Assembly: GCA_022577435.1 (NCBI GenBank)
Contig: JAKOON010000021.1
Coordinates: 9,629,199-9,693,198 of the forward strand
Reading direction: 5' to 3'
DNA from: Embiotoca jacksoni
Taxonomy: Eukaryota; Chordata; Actinopteri; Embiotocidae
Length of the DNA: 64,000 nucleotides
A program made the position numbers and the translations under genes. Shown one piece after another: positions 35,566 through 47,533 of the stretch; position 1 is the stretch's first letter, and each line of letters begins with the position of its first letter. The notes under the pieces are model-generated. The model was not told the DNA's origin and made no database searches. It was given only the letters and a program-made list of their open reading frames with translations.

Positions 35566-38500
35566 AAATGTTTAAACACATTTATAATAAATAATACAAA
35601 TAAATTACAAGCACAATAAAGGCAGGCGGCATCCTGTCAAACACTAAATATAAAATACTTCACAAATGTCTCATTTGCACATTCCGCAGAAATGATTGAA
35701 CATTATTAAAAAACACCAGGTTCAGGTTTATCTTAAGTGTGTTCACAGGTTTTATTCCTTTACTAAGACGTGTAATCTAATATCAATCTTAAATTGACAG
35801 GATACAAACACAGAGGACAGACACATGTTGGCGGTGAGGTTTGTTACTGCGGGCCTATCACTGGCTTTTTTCCCCACGCGGGATAGCAATCATGAGCAAC
35901 CTCAGACTACAGGAGGAGACTTGGTATTTTCCACCAAAACATGAGCCAAAAAATACCATCTGTCTCCCTCTGTTGCTGAGTTTCTTCAACCGTTATTCTT
36001 TCTGGGACAACTCAAGTCTTCTGCTGACTCAGCTGTGCGCGCACAAAACCTCAGCACACATAGCAGCTTTGCAATAATGTAGAGGACAGCAGATATTACA
36101 CCCAGGCAGTATAACCAAGCTGTCATAGAACTCATATTGTTCTGAGTTATTGCCCATTGATCTTCGCTGTACAACTTTAAAGGGTTCCCTCCAGAACAAG
36201 TCTATATGCTTGACTGGTTATGGTATGGCAGACTATGGAGCTGATGTAAAGAAAAGGTTAGAGTAAGGTGAAATTCTTAAAGCAGAACAATAAACAATAA
36301 AGACAGTAATACTGCAAAGTCATTTTTATGGTTTCCAATTAACAGGATATATTTATTTTCAAGGTAAAATTCAAAAGTGAATGTCGCGAAGACATTTTTT
36401 TCAGTGTGTAAAATGACTACTGTGTAACCATGAAACAATACAGGAAGTAGCATCCAATTATAAACATTTACTACCGAAATCTCATCAGCTAAGATAAACC
36501 AGAGATTAGCTCCAGATAATTACACAGATGTCCAAGACAAAAGTATCCACTGGCGGATGTAGGAAATGCAGCATAATTAAAAATCAGGATGTAAACACGT
36601 CGTTGTTGTTGCTACGAAAATCTTCCATGCGCATCTTCCTGCCAAGAACATTTTCTTCACACTGTCCCTCGGTTAAGTTTCCTGTGAACGAGTAATTATT
36701 CGAAATTAACAGTGAGACCGCTCACAGCCATGTGAGAGGCTGCGGCTGCTAAATTTACATAACACCTGTAGCTAATTCAGAACAGAAAACAAGTCAGGTA
36801 ATTAGAAGAAGATGAGGTCTCGCTGGCAGGCGTTCGCATCATGAGGCCTTTTAAAAAAACACGGATTTTAAACTTTACTAAGTGCTTTTCTTTTTTTTCT
36901 TTTTTTTATGGACAACAAATTACAGAGTTACATATTGTACTTTAACATTAATTATAAACTAAAATACACTCAGGTGCTTGGTGTCGTGTTTTTCAGACAT
37001 GAGTTTAAATCACAGAGAACATTTTATCCAGTTGTCTACACAGGTGCACCACACACCTACAAACCTGACCCCAAGTATATTTTTACCTATTTTCCTGCTC
37101 TGTACTCAGTGATTGTGTATTGGGTTTTGAGCGCTCCCTAAATGTAGATGTACAGCTCAATAATATGCCTGAATGGATTCTCTGGTTCCACCAAACCAGC
37201 CGAATAAGCTGGATCTACTGATTGGAGACCTCTGATAGTCCAGCATGTGTTAGCTTGTTGCAGAGACAAAGAATACCATCTTTGTGGTCAGTCCAAAGTT
37301 GTGTTATTTGCCAATTTGTGTCTTGTTGGCTGTTTTTTTTTTTTTTTTTAACATTGTTCACTGGTAAGTCTACTCTTGGACTCTCTGCCTTTTCTTTTTT
37401 TTTTCTTCTTTTTTTTTTACAGCTGACACTTTAGCAGTAGGGAAAGCACATTAACAGTAATTTAAAATGAATAAGGTTAATGAAATCATGAAAAAAAATG
37501 TTTTAACTTGTTAATGTTTTTTTACTGTGGCATTTAAAATTCCATTATGTTAAAAAGGTCTATCAGCCCGTGTTGTTTAGAATTGGAAGATGTGTGAAAC
37601 CTGCGACTTCCCTCCAACAACAGGACTTCTGGACTGCTGCATGCATTTCATGATGTGTTACAGACAAGTGGATAACAGATGACAATATGACGCATTATTT
37701 ATTCGAATGAAAGCTGCTCAGTGATGCATATAATTAACTCTTCCTGATGTTCCTCATGCTTCCGCAAATTTTGTGTCCATTGTGAATTAGCATACCGAGT
37801 GGAACTGGTAGACAGCAGTCTCCCTCTGTTGCTGACTGACTTCCTGTTTGCTCCCTCCACTTGAGAAGAAGGTCAAATAAAATAATGATATGGCTTTTCC
37901 AGACTTTCCAAATGTTATTAGACTAAATGATTCAAATTATATTTATATAAAATGTTGTTATTTTCCGTGTCCCACCTGCTGCTCTCCAATTAAAAGTAAA
38001 AACTGATGTGCATCATGTAATGAATGTAGTAACAGGGTTAGGGCACTGTACCAAAATCTGCAATGCAGTTGAGTGCCTTCCCCCGAGGGCCTCAAGAATT
38101 CATTAAGCGAGTTGAATCTAACCACCAAAATGTTGTGACATGCTCGCAATGTAAAGTTCGTGAGCAGGGCCAGCGAGGGAAACGCTAATAGGCATGTGCA
38201 GTAGACCACACAACGTAAAACTTTTTTTTTTTCATTCAGTAGTAAAAAAAGTTGCCAACATCTTTGAGCCTGGTATCCAGTTCTCATCTATACATCTGTG
38301 TTTGGCATGTATTCACCACGGCTGAGCTAACATTAGCTGTCGAGGTGTGTAAATACAACTAAACTAAAAACTGGCTGGTTTATTGCCAGGCATTAATATT
38401 CAACATAAATAGACAGATGGATAAATAGAACTATTCTTTACCACCCACAACGTGTAGAACTTATAGAGTAGTTTAAAGGCATGTTTGACACAGCCGAAGA

Positions 38501-38990
38501 TTTAGGTAATATGATGAGTAATGTAATTAGTAAAATTTGCTTTTGACTTATCAGAAATGTAATCTAATTATCTAAAAAGTCATTTATAACAAGTTTCATG
38601 AAACTTACCCAGCATTGGTTCTCTGCACAGACTCGGTGTACTTTAACACTTTTGTAAACATTTTAATTCCAGAAAGCATAACGTTTTAAGTTGTTGATGG
38701 TACTTTAAGCTCTGCTCTAAAACAACAGCCATGTTTCTTTGACAAATAGCAAACGAGCTGAATTGCTTGGGTCCAGTATTTCCTGACATTTCTTTTGAAT
38801 TATTTTCACTCTCGTTTCTCAGACTCCCTCAGCTTCAGGGCAGCTTTCAACATGCTATTATTAGCACCTTTGGATGCGCAATAGTCAAACTTCATTCTTA
38901 CCTGAGCAGCAGCTTCATAATTAAAAGCTGCCATGAACACTTCCAGTGAAAAATTATATTTAATGGAATGCAGCATTGACAGAGGCTCGG
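35566..38990. other. non-coding region without recognisable gene
   Basis: AT-rich with T runs (36885-36907, 37335-37350, 37395-37418, 38221-38232). No coding exon or RNA gene seen. Confidence 0.5.
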
Positions 38991-39058
38991 TGCTGCCTAC
39001 CTAAAGGTTTGCTTTAAAAAAAAGTTCCAATATTCACAAAAAACCTAATATTTTTCTG
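38991..39058 (+). repeat. 68-bp direct repeat, left flank of the inserted duplicate
   Basis: Matches 39462-39529 without gaps (offset 471), with two transitions (38994 and 39050). It contains 'cctacctaaaggtttgcttt'. Confidence 0.93.
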
Positions 39059-39060
39059 TA

Positions 39061-39461
39061 GATAAAGGACTGCTGCCTGTTGGGGAAAAGGATTATGGTT
39101 CCACTAGATAGTGATGAGTAAAATGTGAAGAGCAAATACGTTAATTAAATTCGCACATTTGAGCTGTTTGCCAAAGTGTGTCCCACTGGACAAACAAATA
39201 ATATGTTACATTATGTCAAAGATCATTTTAAGGTCATGATGGTCAATAATTAGTAAGAACCATGCAAGTTTTCAACTGCTGTTAAAACGTACTGTATACA
39301 GAACAATGTAACACCTAAAAATGTAACTGTGTACAATATCATTTTCATCAGTGCTGTTTTAGTTTCTGTAAATCCATTACTAATTGGATTACCATTGGAT
39401 ATACAGACACCTGCCAATTAATGACTTTGCTACTCATGAAATCTTAAAGCCTGATGATGGT
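39061..39461 (+). repeat. duplicated 401-bp segment, copy 2
   Basis: Gap-free match to 31256-31656, about 98.8 per cent identical by my count. It is embedded between two copies of a 68-bp direct repeat, while copy 1 has no such flanks. Two extra bases (39059-39060) lie between the left flank and the copied segment. This suggests copy 2 is the inserted one. Confidence 0.95.
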
Positions 39462-39529
39462 TGCCGCCTACCTAAAGGTTTGCTTTAAAAAAAAGTTCCA
39501 ATATTCACAAAAAACCTAACATTTTTCTG
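39462..39529 (+). repeat. 68-bp direct repeat, right flank of the inserted duplicate
   Basis: Second copy of the flank at 38991-39058; it starts immediately after the last shared base of the 401-bp segment. Confidence 0.93.
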
Positions 39530-39860
39530 CAACATTGTGGTTGGCATGTAATTCTACTGTGTCACACAGTATTGTTTGTGTAGGTTAATATAATGTCCAT
39601 GAACCTGCTGGTATTTATATTTCAACATAAATGTAATCTTGGACAGCTAATTAGCTGGTGCAAGGCACACAGAGAAAGAGATTGAAGAATTGTGTCTCGC
39701 ATCAGTAGAAGATGTGACTTAAATAACCTGTCAAAATAACAGTCTTGATTCATGAGTACCAACCTTCATTCAGTGTTTTGACCCTGAACCACGACACTCT
39801 CCAGTTGGTGGGTCGGCAGTGGTGGCCAAATCACTGCCCATCTGCTCCGGGCTTCCAGCT
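39530..39860. other. non-coding region, nothing recognisable
   Basis: No gene, RNA or repeat motif recognised. Confidence 0.5.
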
Positions 39861-39861
39861 T

Positions 39862-39864
39862 CTT

Positions 39865-39899
<35 letters not shown>

Positions 39900-40205
39900 A
39901 CCTTTATTTAACCAGGTAAAATCAATTGAGAACCAATTCTCATTTACAATGAGACTTCCCTCCTCTCTCTTGCTCCACATCCAGCAGGAGGCTCGTTCAG
40001 ACTCCTCACCCATCCTACGAGCAGCATGCTTCTTGCTGTTCTCTTCCAGGCCCAGAGCAGACATCAGCTGCCATGTTGATTTGGCTGGGAACCCCATGTC
40101 CGACCTCCACAGGGAACAGCCATGGCTGCCATCCTTCATCTCTGCATTCCTGGATCAGAGGCTGATATTTAACATGTTTCACCACACACCTCAAAGGTCT
40201 TGAGC
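39862..40205 (-). mobile_element. 3' end of a fish LINE
   Basis: A poly-T run (about 39868-39898) is followed by 'gacctttatttaaccaggta', the reverse complement of the common fish LINE tail '...cctggttaaataaaggt'. The following 240 bp ('gttctcttccaggcccagag', 'gaaccccatgtccgacctcc') match, from memory, the 3' coding/UTR part of the same kind of element. It is 5'-truncated. Confidence 0.6.
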
Positions 40206-40944
40206 AGCATAAACCTCACACTGTATAATTGGTACCTAGAAACCACTTGTTATGCATAACCTCGGTTCACTGAGTCTTGTGTTATTACTATCATCCTAAA
40301 GATTTTTGAGTGGAAAGTAAAGGCCGGTACCGGCTGTTTAAAACAGCAATTTACTGCCCAAAAAGCCCATCGTTGATTCACTCTCACATATGGCCTTATT
40401 GAGTGTGTCGTTTGAGATTAAGACTGTGATTTGTGTTAATGTAATTCATGTCTGATTTTGCAGGACCAGTGTGCAGGTTCCACTTGGCCGCAAACTAACC
40501 AACAAATCACATCTGTTGTAGCCAAGATGAGGATTTTTAATTACTTTATAAATTAGAGCTGCCGTGTCATTTGCTGACATTGATTTAATGTGAAGTCACT
40601 AGTATTAAGCTTCTATAATGATTGTGGCTTCTCATATTTTTACAGTAATTAAATAACTTGCCTCTGATCACAATTATGATGAACCAGCTGTTTTAATAAG
40701 AGTCAGGTTAAGGCACTCTATGGAATTACAGAACAAGCTGTAGCAGGGCTTCGTTTATTTGAATTTCCATTCATTAATAGACATGTATGGGGGGGAAGAA
40801 AAAAGTACCACGGAAATTGCTGACTTGTTCAACATATCTATACAAGAAAATATTTGTTGAAAAAGTGCCTGTTAATAAAGGTGACAAATAACGCATAAAA
40901 TGGACATTTTCATACTTTTAATAGTTATTAAAAAATCGGTTACA
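40206..40944. other. non-coding region without recognisable gene
   Basis: AT-rich; nothing recognised. Confidence 0.5.
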
Positions 40945-41216
40945 TAGGTAGCACGCTGGTATAGTGGTTAGCAATCTCACCCCAGCCAAGATTCTATGAT
41001 AAATAGCATTTCTAAATTGGTCATGGGTATGAATGTGAGTGTGCGTAGTTTTCTTTCTTCCCGTGGTTGTGGTTGCCCTGTGTAGTGCTGGCGACCTGTC
41101 CAGTGTGTATCCTGCCTTTGCCCAAAGTCAACTGGGATAGACTCCAACTATTGGGTTATCCTACATGACCCTGTAGGATAAAGCAGGGATAAATAATGGA
41201 TGGATGGCAGTCAGTC
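40945..41216 (+). mobile_element. tRNA-headed SINE with LINE-type tail
   Basis: The head 'ggtagcacgctggtatagtg' plus 'gttagcaatctcaccccagc' resembles the fish tRNA-like promoter region. The tail includes 'gcgacctgtccagtgtgtat', 'ctgggatagactccaacta' and 'gatggatggcag', the familiar fish tail ending in ATGG repeats, as expected for LINE-assisted mobilisation. Confidence 0.65.
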
Positions 41217-41930
41217 ATGTGGAATAAGTAAGTTCAAGCCTACATCTACACCTTTAAGTCCAGAAAATTACAACCAGGGATTCCAGATCCAAATCTGTCT
41301 TATTAAAACCTTTGGTGTCATGTTAAGATCTAAAGAACTCTCAAAGGCCTTCAGAAAAAAGATTGTGGATGCCAAAGAGTCTGGCAAGAGATTTAAAAAG
41401 TTCTCCAAATTGTTTGCAGTCAATCATTTAACTGGCAGAAAAATCTTCTACAAGTGGTGTGTATTTCATCAATTCTTCCATGAGTGGTCGCCCCAGAAAC
41501 TTCAGCCCAACAGAAGACTGTTTGGTGAAAAGAAAAGTTGCCAAACCCCAAACTTTCATCACAGGATCTGTAAGTAACTCTTGCAACTGTTGATGTGAAA
41601 GTGCATGTGTCTACCATCAGAAAGTGATTGCACCAGGGCATGCCTGGAAAGAAGCCTTTGCTGTCCACAAAGTACATTACAGCCAAACTACAGTTTGCCA
41701 ATGAACACACAGGCAAATAGCAGACATTTTACAATAATGTGCTCTGGACAGACAAATCATGGAGCTGTTTGGCCACAGTAACAGCAGACATGTTTTCCAC
41801 AGAACAAACACAGCTTTTTAGTAAAAGAACCTCAAACCAACAGTGAAGCATGGTGGTGGAAGTATTATGGTTTGGGGTTGCCTCGCTCCCTTAACTTCTA
41901 CTTAGAGGTTTTAACGTACTTAAATGTTTA
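41217..41930 (+). mobile_element. decayed Tc1-type transposase fragment
   Basis: An open stretch reads SKELSKAFRKKIVDAKESGK, the N-terminal helix-turn-helix start of Tc1 transposases. Further on, 'gctctggacagacaaatcat' gives LWTDKS (catalytic D region, usually LWTDET), and 'acagtgaagcatggtggtgg' leads to TVKHGGGSIMVWGC. Several frameshifts and stops separate these. No terminal repeats are visible, and the family differs from the element at 34,120. Confidence 0.75.
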
Positions 41931-42543
41931 ACAACATAGTAGTTCTTTTTTTATGGTTGATTGAATCTGGAGAGTTGTGTGCTGTTGCAGACTGTTGGAC
42001 TGCTTCAAATGTGACACACAACAAAATCTATGAATGAATTGTTGGGATTCTTACTTCTGAGACCTGGACCGCCAAAATAACTTCTGCCACGTTGCAACTC
42101 TTTACAGATAAACAGTGCAGTATAAAGTACCTGAAAGTCACACTTGAGTCAAAGTCGTAAAGTATTTGATATATGCTGTACTCAAGTATTAAAGGTAATG
42201 TTTTGATACTGAAAATAAAAGTAACTGCTGTTATTAAAAATGCAAATGGTCAGAATAATAATGTTAATAATTTATCATGATATAGCTACTGTATCTAGCT
42301 GCCTGGACTTCAGAGGACACAAAGACTTAATCAGGGGTTTGAAAGCACTTGTTTGCGTTGTGAGCAGTTGGTAGCACAGGCTAACAAATACGTAGGCTCT
42401 AACTATATCATGCTATGCTATCATCATATCATCACTATATCATAGTGACACTTCACCCCCCAAGATATGTGTGCAGTCTGACTAAACTGGGCTTATTGTT
42501 GTTTCCTCTCTTTTTAATTCACATTTTTACTTCTATCCAAAGT

Positions 42544-42581
<38 letters not shown>

Positions 42582-43190
42582 ACATCCTGTGTTATCAGGC
42601 TAGATCACAAATGAGCAATCACTGTGGGAGAATATAGGGAAACTGTTTTCGATCAATCCTTGTTTTTGCGTGTCTTCTTTCCATATTTCACCGTCTGTCT
42701 CGACTCCTTTCTTCCTCTCTCACAGAGGTCGTGACTCGCAGTGTCTGGCCGTTTCATCTGTCTGGACCTTTTTTTGTGTGAAGGGCAAGCGTTTCCAGTT
42801 TCCACAGCATTTCCTTCTTAGCTCCCACAAACCCGACTTCTGTGTCAGAGACGAGGCTGCAGGCCAAAGACAGATGCTGCAGGACTGGAAAAGGGACATT
42901 TCATCCACTATTATCAGTGACAACAATTGGTTAATATTTACATGTCATATTTTAGACCATAAAAGTACCACAGGTCCAATAATCCTCACAGAAAGACTGT
43001 TTAACAAAAGAAAGCACCTGTGAGACACACTCAGACAGAAATGACCCCATGCTGACTCACTCTGATCAGAAAAACAACAACATTTTAACGTTCTTTGAGG
43101 CTAATGTTATAAGTAATAAGTAACAGAAGTTGCACCATCGGTTGGCCAAATGCTGTGACTTCCTGCATGTTTTTCACATGAAAAGCCCAT
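41931..43190. other. non-coding region with a (TA)n tract
   Basis: Holds a TA microsatellite (about 42547-42578). 'ctgtactcaagtattaaagg' near 42175 resembles common fish repeat wording. No exon recognised; the open frame at 42,670-43,023 has no motif or splice support. Confidence 0.45.
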
Positions 43191-43194
43191 TTCA

Positions 43195-43690
43195 TCTTAT
43201 CTTCTTAACCGCTAACTCCACTCAGGGTCGCGGTGGCAGTAAATAATCTCAGATGTCCTTGTTCCAGCAACTTCCTCCAGCTCATCCTGCGGAGTCTCGG
43301 GCAGCTCCCAGGCCAACGGGGAGATATAATCTGCCCAACAGGTCCTGGGCTGACCTAGGGTTTCGACCAGGTGCCTGGTGAACCTGAAAGACACTAATCC
43401 GAATCACCTTAGATGGTTTCCCTCAATGTGGAGTACAGAGCAGGCACCAGATGCCCGACTTTGAGTTCCTTCCTTTTTCTAAAGTCCAAACCCAGCCATG
43501 AACAGTCAGGCCACCCGAGGAAGAAAACCAATTTCAACCACATGTCTTATTCCTCCCGTCATTACCTGGAGTTCACGACCATAGCTGACGGTATAGGAAC
43601 GGAGAAAATAGAAATACAAAGCTTTTCTTTATGGCTCAGCTCCCGCTTCACCACTGCAGTCCGGTACGGTTCTCCCAGCCTAATCTAATG
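43195..43690 (-). mobile_element. 3' fragment of a fish LINE, unresolved clade
   Basis: The order 'ttcttaaccgctaactccac', 'cttcctccagctcatcctgc', 'caggtcctgggctgacctag' and finally 'ctcagctcccgcttcaccac' follows, in reverse complement, a LINE-derived sequence I recall as widespread in fish. No intact frame remains. Confidence 0.5.
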
Positions 43691-44130
43691 AAAAATTGCT
43701 TCAAATGAAAAACCCTCCCTTTAAATAAAAAGTCCTGAAGCGTTTCATATACGGTTCAGCCATATATGAGGTTTTGACCTGATGTTGGAGGCTTTTTTTT
43801 TTGTTGCTCTTTCTACCTTGTTATAAGTCAGTGTATTGAATAATTCAATGACATCTTTGGGCTGAAACTCTCATTTTCCTCTGTGGAATCCTACAATACT
43901 TCTTGAATATGCAGGTGCAATTATCTTCAAGCTGTTGGTTGAAAGTGATCCTTTTTTCCATTGATGCTTGCATTTATTACAAAACCTCCTGTGGTACCAC
44001 TCGCTGTCACTTTCACTGTAGCACGACTGGAAGGAGGAAGGGGTACTTTTTAAAAGGTATCTTGACTTTTTGTTTTATGCTAATACATGATAATATGATA
44101 AAAAAAAAAATGATGTGGATGTGGATTGTT
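43691..44130. other. non-coding region, nothing recognisable
   Basis: AT-rich with short T and A runs. No gene or RNA seen. Confidence 0.5.
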
Positions 44131-44440
44131 AGCCGTTAATGTTTACCATGCTAGCTTTGCATGTTAGCATGCCAAAAATAACTAATTACCACGACACAAA
44201 CTGTTGATGCAAATGTCATAAAGCATATTTGACAAAAAAATTCAACCTGACGATTGCGCTAGATGAAAAGTCCGGGGACCACTGATGTTATTCTGAAATT
44301 TCATGGCAGTTCATCCAATAGTTTTAAGACATTTTTCCTAAAACCGAAGATGCCGACTTCATGGTATCGCTAAAGGAAAAGCCAGCAGGACACAAAAGTC
44401 CTTCAGATCCATCATCTGGGATGGATGGATGAATATTATA
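44131..44440 (+). repeat. common percomorph interspersed repeat
   Basis: Contains 'gctttgcatgttagcatgcc', 'gcgctagatgaaaagtccgg' and 'catggcagttcatccaatag', an ordered set I recall as very common in percomorph genomes. Internal phrases repeat in decayed form ('tcgctaaaggaaaag'). Non-coding. Confidence 0.6.
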
Positions 44441-44476
44441 CATTAATATTCTACAATTGTTGTTGAGGTGTTTCAG

Positions 44477-44845
44477 TCTGACGTGATGCACCGACTAAAC
44501 CAGGTGCGCCTGAAGCTGCACAGCTACGGTGCCAAGCAGGATCAAAGCCAAGATAACTTTGAGGACATTGTTATGAATTATTTAGTCCGACTTGATGAAG
44601 CTCCTCCAGATTCACAGAAGTTGCTACACAACAGTTTTCACAGCCTGTCTAATCCTCCTCATCACTTGTTTGCTACACTTCATGAGTACATTTGCTGCAG
44701 TGCCCCTTTAAAAGTGGTCGAGCTCCTTCAAAATAAAACCCAAAGGGTGATTAATGATGCAAAGCTGGCAGACAATGTGCTCCTACATGATTGTCATGTA
44801 CGATCTGGTAGCTGTATGTTCCTTTTTTGTTTTAATGGCTTATGA
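44477..44845 (+). pseudogene. unrecognised protein-like open frame (possible gene fragment)
   Basis: An acceptor-like gaggtgtttcag ends at 44476 and is followed by 122 codons open to a TGA at 44843-44845. The first ATG is at 44486. The composition looks protein-like and mostly helical (e.g. MHRLNQVRLKLHSYGAKQDQ and VVELLQNKTQRVINDAKLAD), and it is less AT-rich than its surroundings. I do not recognise a domain. No matching upstream exon or promoter was found; it may be a transposon-derived fragment or chance. Confidence 0.2.
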
Positions 44846-45515
44846 CGATATTTACACCATCAAATGTCTCAGAGGTTAGACTCGTTACTTTGATGTTTTC
44901 ATTGTTCTGAGAGTGCAGTTTTTAATGTGATTGTGAAAGTTTATGAGCCCAGGTTTTCCACCGATAAAAGCATACTGATGCATATGCCAAGAAATGTACT
45001 GAATCACAGAACAAAACTAAAAGGCAAATTTAATGTGACAGTAAATCATATTAGTGCATTCTTCAAAATAATCATCATTATTGTAAGCTCCACATCCCAG
45101 TTCATCTTGTTATTGGTTGGCTTCCAATAAAAACAGCCTAAAATGATTTAGGATGACTTTATCTCACATTCTTGACAAATGTCTTCACAGCTGCACTTTT
45201 TTTTTGGATGAATTTTTTTAATTGGTCTTTGGCTGAACTGTGAGTTCTAAGTCAGATGATTTATTACAAACTGGAAATACGGGGAAAGACCAATCAATTA
45301 CTATTAATTAAATAGTCCCCTATAAAGTTGCATGTATTCATAGAGAGGTTAGAACCAGATCCTTTGCTGGACTGTGTTTCAGTGAAATTTAAAGCTGCTA
45401 TTAATAACTTTGCATTGTCTTTGCAATGAACTCAGTGAATTATCACCCAATTCAGCAGTTTCCCTCAGTGGTGCAGGCTGTTTTAGCTCCTTATTTTGGT
45501 TTTAAAACCTCCAAA
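44846..45515. other. non-coding region, nothing recognisable
   Basis: AT-rich; nothing recognised. Confidence 0.5.
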
Positions 45516-45519
45516 TTTA

Positions 45520-46090
45520 CTGTTTGTGTCATTGTTCTTATTTAATTTCTGTCATGTAGTATTGATTTCAGTTTGGGTTCTGTGTTTTCCTTTTTTACTT
45601 TATACTCACTCACCCCGCATGTCTTAGTGTACTTCACTTCCTGCCCCTCTGTGATTTTCTTGCCCAACCTAATTAGTTTTATCTTTCCCTCGCTGCCTTC
45701 CTCCCCACTGTGTATTTAGTGTGTGCTCTCCTTCCCTCTTTTTCAGTTGGTCGCTTCAGTTTGCTTGTCCGTTCCTGTGCGTGAGTCCTGTGTTGTATGT
45801 CAGTTTCCTGTTGCCATTTAGTACCTTAATGTCTAGTCTTAGTTTATACTCCTAATGATTTAGCTTGTCTTTCACTTTTGCCTCTTTAGTTGTTTTTTTG
45901 TGGACTCAGCCGCTGCTGACTCTCAGTTTTTGGGATATCTTAGTGTTTGGAATTTGTATTTAGGATATCCAGCTCCTGCCTTTGGTTATTAAAGTTTCTT
46001 TGTTTGACTAAAACCTCCTGTTTCCGTTGTGCCTTTGGGTCCTTCCTGCCTTTGAAACATAAGAGTTTTGGTCATAGAGGGTCTGAGTTT
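45520..46090 (+). repeat. probable non-autonomous repeat (T/C-rich, LTR-like style)
   Basis: A long C/T-rich strand with 'cactgtgtatttagtgtgtg', 'tggttattaaagtttctttg' and 'gtgcctttgggtccttcctg' has the wording of dispersed fish repeats that end in a short 'ttattaaag' motif. Ends and class are uncertain. Confidence 0.35.
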
Positions 46091-47337
46091 CTTTTCAGAT
46101 GTAGAAGTGGGCACATGCAGTCAAAATGGAAAAAGAAAAAGGACTCTATCTGGATGTGTTTCATAATCATATAACTAGAACAAATAACCATGGAAATGGT
46201 TATCAGGAGTAACAACTTAAAACTAGTCTTCTAAAAAAAACTAAGAGAGAGAGAAACAAAAATGCAGCATAATTAAAACACTTCTGTCACTTAATTGTTT
46301 TCCTTAACAAAGACGTGACACTTTATTTTAAATAAACACTGTATTTGCTTCTTTATCACACACTGCACTGTTGTTTACTGCCTCATGTCCTAACAGGACC
46401 TTCAGAATACAGGCTAATAAAAAAAACACACACTAATTTGTTTATTTTTCACAGGAAGTGCCTGCAGTAGAGTTGTCAGATTCTTTCCTGCCTGCAGGTC
46501 ACCTTTAATATGTATGATTCCAGGGAGTTGGAGTAGTAACCTTCATCGAGCCTGATAATTAAAACCTGGGGCAAAAAATACCTAAATATCACCCGCTGAT
46601 CCTTGTCAAGACAGCACAGCAATATTTTAAAGCAATGGACATGAGCTTTTTTTTTTTTACATTTTTTTTTTTTACCAAAAGCATTTGCTAGTGTTCATTT
46701 TTGTATCTGTTCAGCATGATTATGTATGAAACTATTGATTGGGAACCTTGAGAGCATGGAAAAGTTATAATAGATCATTATCATTTTCACTTGTCACAAG
46801 AAAAGTACGTTTTTATAAAATATATATATATTTTTTTTTTATCTTATTCATTCTGTCAATGCACCACACAGCACCTAAAACCATCCATACTCAGTTAAAC
46901 GACTTTATCTTCACAGATTCTGGCAGATTTTCAGTGTCTGCAGATTGAAGACAGCTCTGTCAGAGATGGTTCAATCCACCAGAGGAAACTTCAGAGTTTG
47001 GTTTCAGAACTGGTTGCCTGTTTGTTTGGTTTGTTTTCACCACCAAGAACCTGTTTCCTCCATCTCTGACGCTCAGGATGTCCTTGTGATTGAATTGTGT
47101 CTGTGTGTGCGCAAATGTGAGAAACACTGCACTTCAGAAATAGACAGAGAAAAAGAAAATGAAAAGCTAAAGAAAGAAATATCAGGCACAACGTATCACT
47201 ATGTCACTGTTTTGACTGAGAGGCTTTTACACACAGTTTCAATACACACAGTCACACAGGGAGGCTTGTCTTACACCGCTGTTTGTGTATTATTCCAATG
47301 AAATCATAGTCATCATGAAATCTGTGGTCACATCTGT

Positions 47338-47339
<2 letters not shown>
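46091..47339. other. non-coding region without recognisable gene
   Basis: AT-rich with T runs near 46650 and 46831. A 118-codon open frame (46,945-47,301) has no motif or splice support. Confidence 0.45.
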
Positions 47340-47401
<62 letters not shown>

Positions 47402-47465
47402 AGAGTGCTGTATGTAATGTAATCTCAGCTTGACATCAGCCAGAAATGAATGACACTGCTCACTT

Positions 47466-47531
<66 letters not shown>
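47340..47531. repeat. two (CA)n microsatellites
   Basis: CA runs at 47340-47398 and 47469-47531, separated by 70 bp of unique sequence. Confidence 0.95.
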
Positions 47532-47533
<2 letters not shown>

